A stretch of DNA of 64,000 nucleotides from Pithys albifrons albifrons (Eukaryota; Chordata; Aves; Passeriformes; Thamnophilidae). The notes beneath the pieces are model-generated. The model was not told the origin of the DNA, ran no database searches, and was given only the letters and a program-made list of their open reading frames with translations. The translations under genes and the position numbers were made by a program. Shown in pieces: positions 48,097 through 58,035 of the stretch; position 1 is the stretch's first letter; the number at the start of each line of letters is the position of its first letter. Location: assembly GCF_047495875.1 (NCBI RefSeq), contig NC_092461.1, positions 96,168,431 to 96,232,430 on the forward strand. Direction: 5' to 3'.

Positions 48097-50451
48097 TACA
48101 TGGCAGTTGACAACACTAGTTCTCCCAATCTACCACCACCCTGTACCCTTTTAGCTATCTCACCTATTCTCAGATATTTTTGTGTCTTTAGGACTACACC
48201 TGCATTATCAGTTTATTTGGTATGAAAGGAGAAGATTGGTAGATCAAAGCAGTAGATAGTGAGGCTCCTCTTACCTTAACTAAATGAGCCTTAGGAAAGA
48301 ATGGGTGTAGTCTCTCAACAAAACAACTCCGTTTTTCATCCATTCAATGTTGTTTAAAAAAAACCAGTCCTGCTGGGAGGACATTTTTGCTTCCTCAGCT
48401 GATAGGCTCATTGCTGAAAAACATCAAACTCTTTTTTCACCTCTTTTCCTGGATGAAAGTAGTAATTACTACCCCTACCATCACTGCTCTTGTAAAACTC
48501 TCACATACTAAATGTTTCTACTATCATTTTTGCTATTTCCTAGGTGAAACCATAGTGACAGCTGCTCAGTCTTCACAGAGATGATTTCCTCAGTTTCAGG
48601 AAAACAATCACGTTCTGCCCAAACATTCGGATTTTACCCAGAGTTTCCATGGCTTGAGGAAATGACAGTATCTTTGTGTTCTCAGCCTCCTATAATCCCT
48701 TTTTGCACACAGAAGTCTTCACAAATAAAAGATTTCATTGTTAATCTAGTAGCTAAGTATTTCTTGTTTTCTCAAGAGCTTTGAAAAAATGCACCACATG
48801 CATTATGCTAAAATACTTAAGTTCTAGTTACACAGCCCTAATTCCATCCTCTGTGTTTATAAATTTCTTTCCCTTCCCTTCCCTCTTTGCTTCGATTGAC
48901 TCAGAATTTATAACATAAATGTAGTGTCTATGCTACTGATCACCCTTTATATACCCTTGTTTTCTTCCAGACATCTGCTTTCAAGAACAGGTGGTAAGCA
49001 TATACAAACAAATACAACATCTTAACTACTTAATGGTTCCTAGGATTGCTAATTGGGCTAATCTCTTTCCATGCATTGCAACATGAGGAGCTGTTATGAT
49101 CTGGTTATTAAAATTATTAGAAATGCCTCTACCTGAATTCAGATGCAAATACGGCCATGTGCCAAAGTTAATTGTGTGGATTTTATTTAATGGTAAATGT
49201 GAGGAAGAGAGAGGAAAAAGGAGGAGGAGAGAGGAGGGAGAGAAGAGTAAGAGTGACAGAGAGAGATTAAGTAGAAAATGTATCACCACTCCATAGAACC
49301 TGGCAGTGTGCTACAGTTCTTATCTTTTTAGTGGTGAGGGTCCCCCTAAAAAACATAGAGTACAGTGGATTAATATATGTTCAGAAGATGCCCAAACACC
49401 TTCACTGGGAAGCTTTGTAGTCTCCTGTGAGACTCTGGATTTGTTACCTCACTTGGATCACGTGCAGTCCTCTGGTGGTGAGAGGCCTCAGGAATGATGA
49501 GTTGGTGGGGTACTTTGGGAGTCTTTGATAGTTTATGACCCCTTCTCAGATGCCTCTCACATGAATGTAGCCTGTGTGTAGGTGACCTTCCTGAAGGGGG
49601 TTGTTTACACCGTTAGGTGTGGAGAGATTTCACACACCTAAAGCACTTCTTTCCTGACACCCACCGAACTCAGCTGAGGCAGAGCCTTAACACAGAGACA
49701 TTCGTCTTTCCTGAGCTTTGTTTACTTCTTCTCAGATCTGGGATAATTAGATAACAGTCTTATCTCAAGTTCCCACACAGTACAAATTCCAGTCAGGAGA
49801 CACTGGGAGAGGGGTGCTTTAATGGCGAGAGACAGGCAGCTGCTCCCTTGCAGTTTGACAAAAAGTCTTTCTATGATTTTGACAATGTGTAAGACATTAA
49901 AGGCATTTCAGTCCATCACAGGAGCACACTAAACTGAATGGTTTCACTGCAGATTTATTTTTCTCTTGCAAGCAGTATCGTATAGGTATTTATAATCAGA
50001 CAAGAATCAGAATATATAGTACTGATAAGGACTCGATAATTTCTAAATGAGATTAATAGATGTGATGTGACAGATTGTATGACTGGTCTGAGCTCAACTG
50101 GCCTTTTATATTTTGTTAAAAAGAGAGAATGAGTTAGACTGAGCCTAAGAAGAGAGATTGTTTTCCTGATAAACAGCTTAGTCTGGGAGAGAAGGATCCA
50201 GAATGCAGACTGTACAAAAGGAGTAGTGAAGGAGTCAAAGCAGGGATGTTGCAGCACAAATACAGTAGAGTGGCAGTCTGGGAAAAGCCACTGCCAGACC
50301 TCTAAAGGAGTGGACAGAAATCTTCATGTCTTCATAGACATTGGGAGCAACTGGATGAAGTTTCTTGTAATTCACAAAAGGCAGCAAGAAACTTAGCCTA
50401 TAGTCAAACAGTTTTCCAATTTGATTATTTAAAATATTGTGTCGTTGTTAC
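48097..50451. other. Non-coding stretch with one purine tract
   Basis: No gene recognised. Apart from the purine tract at 49201-49266 no repeat is evident. Confidence 0.5.
49201..49266 (+). repeat. Purine-rich (GA) tract
   Basis: About 66 bp almost entirely A and G on the plus strand, with GAGGA and GAGAG units and only three pyrimidines near the end. It could form triplex DNA. Confidence 0.8.
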
Positions 50452-50458
50452 TATTTAA

Positions 50459-50462
<4 letters not shown>

Positions 50463-50527
<65 letters not shown>
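50463..50527. repeat. (GT)n microsatellite formed by the SINE tail
   Basis: About 32 GT units lie inside the SINE target duplication, so they are part of the insertion rather than pre-existing DNA. Confidence 0.95.
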
Positions 50528-50529
<2 letters not shown>

Positions 50530-50830
50530 CTCGGCTTTGTGAACGAAGATTTGGGCAGGGCTGTCCCCACGTGGGTGTGCCCTTCCAGCCTGCGCAGTGG
50601 ATTTTAGGTGAGGCTCAGCGTGCGCAGAACTGGCCCCACTGTTTAAGTCCTGAGGTTCATCTGCCACGGCCGAGCGAGCTTGGACAGTGCCAGTGAAGTC
50701 CTCAGGACTAGAACCTACAGCACCCGGCATTTCCCAGGAGGTCTCCCATCCAGGTACTAATCCGGGGCTGACCCTGCTGAGCTTCCGAGATCTGACGGGA
50801 TCGGATGTCAGGGAGGCATTTAACTGCCTT
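50463..50830 (-). mobile_element. 5S-rRNA-headed SINE with long (AC)n tail
   Basis: Minus orientation. TATTTAAATAT flanks both sides exactly (50452-50462 and 50831-50841, 11 bp). It begins AAGGCAGTTAAATGCC, includes the full 5S-like head with A-box and C-box regions, the body, and a CCGAGCCC tail that passes straight into (AC)n. This is the cleanest full-length copy of the 5S-only form. Confidence 0.93.
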
Positions 50831-50841
50831 TATTTAAATAT

Positions 50842-52059
50842 AACCACAACTTTTAAATACAGATTATATATTACATGCCTTCTTTTGGGAGGTAGCAATA
50901 AGGAAAATTTCTCAGCAGATTCACTGCGAAGGAGGTTCTGTCATTGTAGTATTCAGCAGATACTGCAGAAAAGTAAGCATCTAAGATGAAAAAAATTCTT
51001 TATGGTCTTTGTTATGTAATTTCCCATAGAATTTTCCACTTTACAGATCTCTGAAAATAGAAGAAAGACAGACACCAATGGAAAATTTTGCCACTTGTGC
51101 AAGAATAGGCTTGAAATAACATCTGCTCTCTCAATCCTCTCTTCTAACTAGAGTGTGCTGAAAAAGTCTTGCATTTCTTGATTTTTTAATTCCTTTCTGA
51201 ACCTCTTATAGTCCCCTTAGAGAGCAGGGCTGGATATGCAGAAATATGTAGCCCAGACTCAATAAATTAATACAAAAAATATGTATATATATTTCCATTG
51301 CACATATATGCCAGCCTTCTAACAAAGTTGATCACAAACATCCAGTTGGGCAATAATTGTCCCAGATAGCCATGTCTGGAAACAAACAACAAATGAAGAA
51401 TTTTATATAGAGAATGTGATTAAAAAAGAAAAAAAAAAGAGGAATCAATGAGGGGGTTTGATACCTTATAAAAAGGGAATAAGATTATGGCAGTAAAAAT
51501 AACTGGATTAAAAAGGAAAAGCATTGTAAAAATGTCAAGTTTGAATGGGTGTGAGGCATTTAAAGAGCATTATTTCTAATATTTTCATTTTCAAGTAATA
51601 AAACATAATGTAAATGTTACCAGGTCACAAATGGTTATCCAGTACTCTTCCTGAGTCACCTTGGACTATGAAGACTGATCTACTCATAAGGGTAAACTTC
51701 AATAAGCTTTGAAATTTGACAGCTAGTAGATCCATTAGTAGATAAAACTAAGGAAACAGGATATTTGTGAAAAGCCGCCAACTCTTTGGAGCTATAATAC
51801 TGAGTTTAAGTATTTAATCAGAAAAACGTAGAAAGTTGAGTAGGAGTTTGGCTTAGAGCTCTTCATTGGCCTCAAACAGAAGAAGAAAGTGTTTAGAAAC
51901 TAAAAATTAGTAGAGATTTTTGAGGAAAAAAAAATAAAGCCAAGGCCCAAAAAAACCCAAAAGATCAAGACACAACTTAGATGTAAATAGCAAAAAGCAT
52001 AATTACAAGAAATCAGTTTCTAAGTATAAGAGGAAGACTAAAGAAAGTATTGTTCTGCA
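50842..52059. other. AT-rich non-coding stretch
   Basis: No gene or repeat recognised with confidence. Confidence 0.5.
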
Positions 52060-52690
52060 ACTAATCAAGAAAGAAAGCTGTGCACAGATGACACAGAGAA
52101 GGCAGAAGTTTTTAATGACTTTTTTTTCTTTTGCATCAGTCTGTGGTGAAAATATCCATTAAGAAGTGCCTAGCATAATTAGTATCAGCAACAAAAGGCA
52201 AAGATCTCAACATGGAATAGGAAAGACATGAGTGGTGAGCACTTAGGTAAGTTAAAACAATGAGATCTGATGAACTTCATCTTAGGATGCTGGCTGATGT
52301 AATCAAAAAACTCTTAGTGGTTGTCTTTGAAAACTCTTGGAAGATAGTTATGGCACCAAATTACTTTGAAAAAAAAACCCCAACAAAAAAACAAAACAAA
52401 ACTGTGCATAGAAGAAGAGGAAATAAGAAGCTGGAGAGTTATACAGCAGTTAGTGTTATTTCATTCCTCAGAAGACAGGTGTTTTTTTTTTAATAAAAGC
52501 CAACCAAACAGCCAAAACAACAGCCAAAATCCAACAACTACTTTTAAACACTGTGAAGACAACAAGGAGATGAGTGAGTCTGTAGGTTTTTCAAGAACAA
52601 ATCCAGCCAAACCAAACTACTTTCCTCTTCTGACAGGGTAACAAGAATTTGATTAGAGGAGACTGAGGGTAGCAAGGATAAAGCAGTGCT
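52060..52690 (+). mobile_element. Ancient CR1/L3-like LINE fragment, sense
   Basis: GAGATCTGATGAACTTCATC, then TTTGAAAACTCTTGGAAG, then TTCAAGAACAAATCCAGCC and TTCTGACAGGGTAAC keep the order of an old CR1-type reverse transcriptase region. The frame at 52366-52641 ends with a decayed form of the segment after the first RT motifs. A-rich runs and indels have destroyed the coding frame. Confidence 0.5.
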
Positions 52691-53539
52691 TTACAAGCCA
52701 AATATGGAACTTATTACTGCAATATTGAATCTAAAATTTTAAACCCCAGGAATTCATATGTATTTGAGTTAGTTATTATGCAGATGGAAGCTAATTGTGA
52801 GGTACAGAAGAGCTGTTTTATTTATCAGGTGAAATCTTTGCATCTATGTGACGAAGTGAGTAACAAAATCAAGCAGCTGAATATGGGAAAGAAACAAATT
52901 TAGTGTATTGAAGACAAAAAAGTTTGTTGATATCATATAGGATAGTCAGTGGCTAAAGACAATGATACCTGATATTAACAGTGATTGACTTTATGTTGGT
53001 GAGTGTATATAGGCTTGAGCAAACTAAGACATTCATGTCAGACATAAGCCAAGAGAAGAACATATGACACAATGTGATAGGAATAACCAAGTACTTGAAA
53101 AAGGAAATTAGATGGGGCTAGGCACACTGTTCCCCAAAAGGAGTATATTGGGAACAGATTTTCAAGCAAACAGCTTAGGCTAGCATCTGAGCAATACTGC
53201 TGCCATAGTTTCGTTGTGGTGGATGAAAAGGAGCACAGATCATAGGTCTCCCACACAAGATAGTTTATTATATCACACCGTGAAGAAGAAAAGAAGAAAG
53301 AAAAAATAGAAAACAGCAAGCAGCAGCCCTCTCTAGCTACAAGTTACACAATATATATTGTAAAATCCCGCCCATGGCCAGCTGCCATAGGTTGAATAAC
53401 AGTGTCCATAAACTTTATTACAGCTTCTAATTGGATGTTACTCCCTGTCCAGATGTACCTTTGTTTCATGAGAAATTTATCTCCCCATTTTCCATTCTCA
53501 TGCTTGCTTCTCTCAAATCCTCTATCTCACTTTTTTTTA
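52691..53539. other. Non-coding stretch, possible LTR debris
   Basis: 53190-53540 holds TAGTTTATTATATCAC and other LTR-like text beside the pol fragment, but no boundary is clear. Nothing else recognised. Confidence 0.35.
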
Positions 53540-54365
53540 GTTAGCAAGGCAAAGTCTTTGAAAAAGGACAAAAGATTATTCAGATTCTCCTCAAAGCTAG
53601 TTTTGCTATCAAAAAGAGCAAGGTCAAGAGACCTGCCAGAGAGATTCAGTTCCTTGAGGTGAAATGGCAAGATGGATGTCGCCAAATTCCAACTGACATC
53701 ATCAATAAGATTGTAGCAATGGCTCCAGTGACTAACAAGAAAGAGACCCAAGCCTTTCTGTGAGCCATAGGCTTCTGGCGAATGCACATCCCAGAGTACA
53801 GCCAGATCATGAGCCCTCTCTATTTTGTGACCCGTAAAAAGAACATTTTCCAATGGAGTCCTGAACAACAACAGGTTTTCAAGCAGATTAAGCAAGAAAT
53901 TGCACATGCCGTGGCTCTTAGACCAGTCAGGACGGGACCAGATGTGAAGAATGTACTTTATTCCACAGCTGGAGATAAAAATTCCTTCCTGGAGCCTCTG
54001 GCAAAAAGTACCTGGTGAGACAAGAAGGCGACCACTTGGTTTCTGGAACCGAAGCTACAAAGGCTCTGAAACCAATTACACCCCTATGGAGAAGGAAATC
54101 CTAGCGGCGTATGAAGGCATACGAGCAGCCTCAGAGGTAATTGGTACTGAAGCACAGTTGTTTCTGGCACCTCGACTACTGGTGTTAAGCTGAATGTTTA
54201 AGGGAAAAGTGCCCCCTACACAGCATGCCACCGATGCTATGTGGAGCAAGTGGATTGCTTTGATTACACAACGTCTCTGAATTAGGAGCTCGAATCGCCC
54301 TGGAATTCTAGAAATTATAACCAATTGGCCTGAAGGTGAGAAGATCAATCTCAGTGGAACCTCCA
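53540..54365 (+). pseudogene. ERVL-type pol fragment (end of RT into RNase H), broken
   Basis: Translated segments resemble the later part of an avian ERVL reverse transcriptase and the start of RNase H; the family assignment is from memory. The fragment has an in-frame TGA at 53761-53763, a frame shift near 53980, and another TGA at 54191-54193. The catalytic RT core is not seen, nor gag, integrase or env. It is a dead remnant, and no intact LTR is attached. It may relate to the ERVL LTR at 41488, which is 11 kb away. Confidence 0.75.
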
Positions 54366-55229
54366 AATAATGTTGCAGGTTTGGTCTAGCTGTTACTAAC
54401 CTTGGACTGGCCCCCCCTTCCCCCTCCCAGAACATCCCAGCAAAGGCAAGGGAAAAAACTGAAAAGAAATGCACTCAGAAGAAACCAAACTGAATAAAAA
54501 GAATAAATTATATTTTCTAACATTTACAACCACACTGTATAGACACTACGTAGGATCCCACCCCTCAGGGGAAAGGGAAAAGGGGAAAAGGGACTGAGAC
54601 CCTGGAAAACTGAGAAGAAAAAAAAACAAACCAAAAGAAACAAATGAATCAGACAAACACAATTAAAAACTTCAAGGAAGGGGAACAAACATGAAACAGT
54701 CTCACCCAGGACAGGAGAACCACCAACAACCGGAGGGATCAGACTCCAACCAACTCCCATCAGCTCCCCCGCCAAGCAGGAAGAGACTAAATCACTCCCT
54801 CCCCTGCTACGTGGAAGACACGTGTGGAATACTTGTAACTTCCTTAGATACAATGGTTGCTTGCTAATTTCTCTCATAGGATTAATTAACGTTCTCTGTT
54901 CCCATAGGGTACCAAGAGGTGCCAGCGTGCTAAGGCCTAGAGGGCTGCCTGCAGCCCCAAAGACTTCCTAACTCAAAAATCCCATTATAATCCTCACATA
55001 ATACCACCCTGGATGGCTAAAAATTATAAAATTCTATAACTAGAATGCAGGTGTCTTGAAAGTGCCTGGGTGGCCCAAATGTCACTGGTATCCATTAGAC
55101 AGCGACATTTAGAATCCTCAAATTCAGAAAAGAACACACACCTTTTGACATGATGATAGCTTTAGACACTATTTCATATCACCATCCTGTAAGTAAATGA
55201 CAGAAAAAGGGTAAAGGCTGAACAACCAA
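54366..55229. other. Non-coding stretch, possibly LTR-derived
   Basis: 54380-54890 is purine-rich with A-rich runs, C-rich blocks and an AATAAA-like region, which fits LTR or polypurine DNA after the pol remnant, but I do not recognise a family. 54895-55229 is unremarkable. Confidence 0.3.
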
Positions 55230-56294
55230 ATTGCCATTTTTCAGCCGAGAATTGAAGACGCTCCAGGATCCCTCTTGGAAAAGGAATCGAAAGAGGAAAG
55301 GTGCCAGCCCACAAAGGGCTTACCTAGTTCTCTCCATTCTGCCAGACCCCCTCCTCTCTCAGCTCCCGACTCCTGCCTTAGGCTTACTCTTAGAGTTACA
55401 CTTAGGATTAGGGTTAGGGTTAGGATTAGGGTTAGGGTTAGGCTTCTCTTTTGTCTTGGGATCAGGCTTTGCGTGTTTTTTTTAAAGGTAATGGCGCAGC
55501 ATTACTTGTGCCTGAGATCCCAAGGCTACCACCTTTTCTCTTGGCGCAAAGCTCAGTCCTTCCTGAGCACCAGTGGCTCTGGGAAATTGCCATTTTTCAG
55601 CCGAGAATTGAAGACGGACGAAGATTCCTCTTCCAAAAGGAATTGAAGAGGAAAGGTGCCAACCCACAAAGGGCTGGCCTAGTTCTCTCTACTCTGCCAG
55701 ACCCCCTGCTCTCTCCGCTCCCGACTCCTGGGTTAGGGGTACTCTTAGAGTTACGCCTAGAATTAGGGTTAGGGTTAGGGCTAGGGTTAGGGCGAGGGTT
55801 AAGAATAGGTTTCGCTTTTGTGTTAGGATTAGGGTTTGGGTGTTTTTTTAATGTTAATGGCGCAGCATTATTTGTGCCTGAGAGCCAAAGGCTGCCACCT
55901 TTTCTCTTGGCGCAAAGCTCTGTCCTTCCTTGGCACCAGTGTGGCTGGGAAATTGCCATTTTTCAGCCGAGAATTGAAGACGGACGAAGATTCCTCTTCG
56001 AAAAGGAATTGAAGAGGAAAGGTGCCCACCCACAAAGGGCTGGCCTAGTTCTCTCTATTCTGCCACATCCCCCTCCTCTCTCCACTTCCGACTCCTGCCT
56101 TAGGTTTACTCTTAGAGTTACGCTTAGGATTAGGGTTAGGGTTAGGGTTAGGCTTCTCTTTTGTCTTAGGATCAGGCTTTGGGTGTTTTTTTAATGTTAA
56201 TGGCGCAGCATCATCGGCACCTGAGAGCCCAAGGCTGCCACCTTTTGTCTTGGCAAAAAGCTCAGTCCTGCCTTGGCACCAGTGGGTCTGGGAA
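55230..56294. repeat. Three tandem ~355-bp units with embedded telomere-like repeats
   Basis: Units start at ATTGCC at 55230, 55586 and 55952 and end at 56294, giving lengths of 356, 366 and 343 bp. Each has the same order: TTTTTCAGCCGAGAATTGAA, GGAAAGGTGCC, CACAAAGGGCT, a pyrimidine-rich block, a GTTAGGGTTAGGG run (about 55405-55441, 55759-55803, 56122-56153), a GTGTTTTTTT segment, AATGGCGCAGCAT, and TCTTGGC. The G-rich telomeric strand is on the plus strand in all three. The unit resembles a subtelomeric or satellite sequence; I cannot name it. Confidence 0.92.
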
Positions 56295-57334
56295 ATTGCT
56301 GGATGGGCAGACTCAGAGAGTGCTGATGAACGTGGCTGTGACCAGCTGACAGCCAGTCACCACTGGTGTCCCCCAGCGATCAGTGTTGCATCCAGCTTTG
56401 TTTAACATCTTTATTCATGATTTCAATGAGGGGATTGAGTCCATCATTAGCAAGTTTGCAGATGACAGCTAGTTGGGAGGGAGTGTCGTGCTACTGGATG
56501 GAAGGAGAGCTCTGCAGACAAACCTTGTTAGGCTATAGAGATGGGCTGATTCAAATGAGATGAGGTTTAACAAGGCCAAGTGCCAGGTCCTGCACTTTGG
56601 CCATAACAACCCCATGCAGTGCTACAGGCTGGGGACAGAGTTGCTGAAGAGCAGCCAGGTGGAAAGGGACCTGGGGGTTTGGATGGACAGGAGGCTGAAC
56701 ATGAGCCAGCAGTGTGTCCAGGTGGCCAAGAAGGCCAGTGAGACCCTGGCCTGTATCAAGAATAGTGTGGCCAGCAGCACCAGGGAAGTGATCCTTCCCC
56801 TGTACTCAGCACTGGTGAGGCCACACCTTGAGTATTGTGTTCTGTTCTGGGCCCCTCAATTCAGGAAAGATATTGAGGTGCTGGAGCGGGTCTAAAGAAG
56901 AGCAATGAGGCTGGTGAAAGGGCTGGAGCACAAGTCCTATGAGGAGAGGCTGAGGAAGCTAGGGGTTGTTTAGCCTGGAGAAGAGGAGGCTCAGGGGAGA
57001 CCTTATCACTCTCTACAACTACTTGAAAGGGGGTTGTAGTCAGGTGGAGATTGGTTTCTTCTCTCAGGCAACCAGCAGTAGAACAAGAAGACACAGGCTT
57101 AAGCTCTGCCAGGGGAGGTTTAGGTTGGATAGCAGAAAAAAAATTCCTTATAGAGAAAGTGGTCAGGCATTGGAATGGCCTGCCCAGGGAGGTGGTGGAT
57201 TCACTGTCCCTGTAGGTTTTTAAGATGAGACTGGATGTGGCACTAAGTGCCATGATCTAGTAATCAAAGTGGGGTTGGATTAAGGGTAGGACTTGGTGAT
57301 CTCGAAGGTCTCTTTCAACCCAACTGATTCTATG
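56295..57334 (+). mobile_element. CR1 LINE, sense, about 1 kb
   Basis: Begins GCTGGATGGGCAGACTCAG right at the end of the tandem array and runs through GTTTAACATCTTTATTCATG, GCCAAGTGCCAGGTCCTGC and TTCTGGGCCCCTCAATTCAG to AACCCAACTGATTCTATGG. The open stretch at 56560-56895 encodes the C-terminal part of the CR1 protein, with [11 protein letters not shown] and [15 protein letters not shown]; it is followed by a TAA at the CR1 GVQRRA-type position. It is 5'-truncated and inactive. Confidence 0.95.
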
Positions 57335-57339
57335 GTTGG

Positions 57340-58035
57340 GAAAATGCCAGAGGTTTTGTAAGATCTTCGGCGGAAGGTGCCAGATCTGGGACTGGATTAG
57401 ATGAAAACTCAGGAAAGGGAAGGGTCTTAGGTACTCCGTCTAGCCAGTAAGGAGAAACAGAGGGTAACAACCAATAGAAAAGCAGGGATTGGAATTGGGA
57501 CAGGGGCAGGGCTGGCTGCAGCTCTGGGCATGCTGCTCCAACCACAAGGCAAAGGAAAATCCTACACGGGGCTGCCCAGCTTGGACTGGTAAGGCAAGCC
57601 TAGACTTGTTTGCCTTGGCTCCTACCTACTGTGGCAGTGCAGAGAGAGGAGGAGCACTGGGAGCTTTCTGATCCCAGGGGTTTCCTGTGGGGGGAGGCTG
57701 CTGTGATGTCCTGGTCCCAGGGGCCCCCGAGGGAGGGGAGGCTGTTTCTCAACGTGGAAAGAAACAGTAACATGCTCAGCGATCAGGTTCGAGGACTCGT
57801 TTGGGGAACAAAAAGCCTCCTGGAGCCACAAAGGAGACAGGGAGGGGTAGACACAATACAAGGTGGAGTGTGGTGTATGAGCCCCTCAGGGGAGCTGAAA
57901 GAGGTGATACATAAACTTTGCAACTAAAAAACCCACAAGAAGTAAGGACACAATTTTAAAACTTCATCAAAGTCTCTTAGTATGCATCTGCTAGGGTTCA
58001 AAGTGCTTCTCCAGCGCTTCTCTCCTTGGGATTAA
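57340..58035. mobile_element. LTR-like segment related to 33136-33815
   Basis: Shares with 33136-33815 the order GGGAAGGGT...CTTAGGTACT, CAGGGATTGG, GACAGGGGCAGGGCTGG, and the right-hand GGTTCAAAGTGCTTC. It adjoins the CR1 3' end directly. Similarity is moderate and ends are uncertain. Confidence 0.4.

Noticed and set aside
55401..55441. A true chromosome end
   Set aside because: The TTAGGG runs are short, imperfect and repeated inside larger units, with ordinary sequence on both sides.
56560..56895. 111-codon plus-strand frame that looks protein-like
   Set aside because: It is the C-terminal part of the CR1 protein in a truncated CR1, not a host gene.
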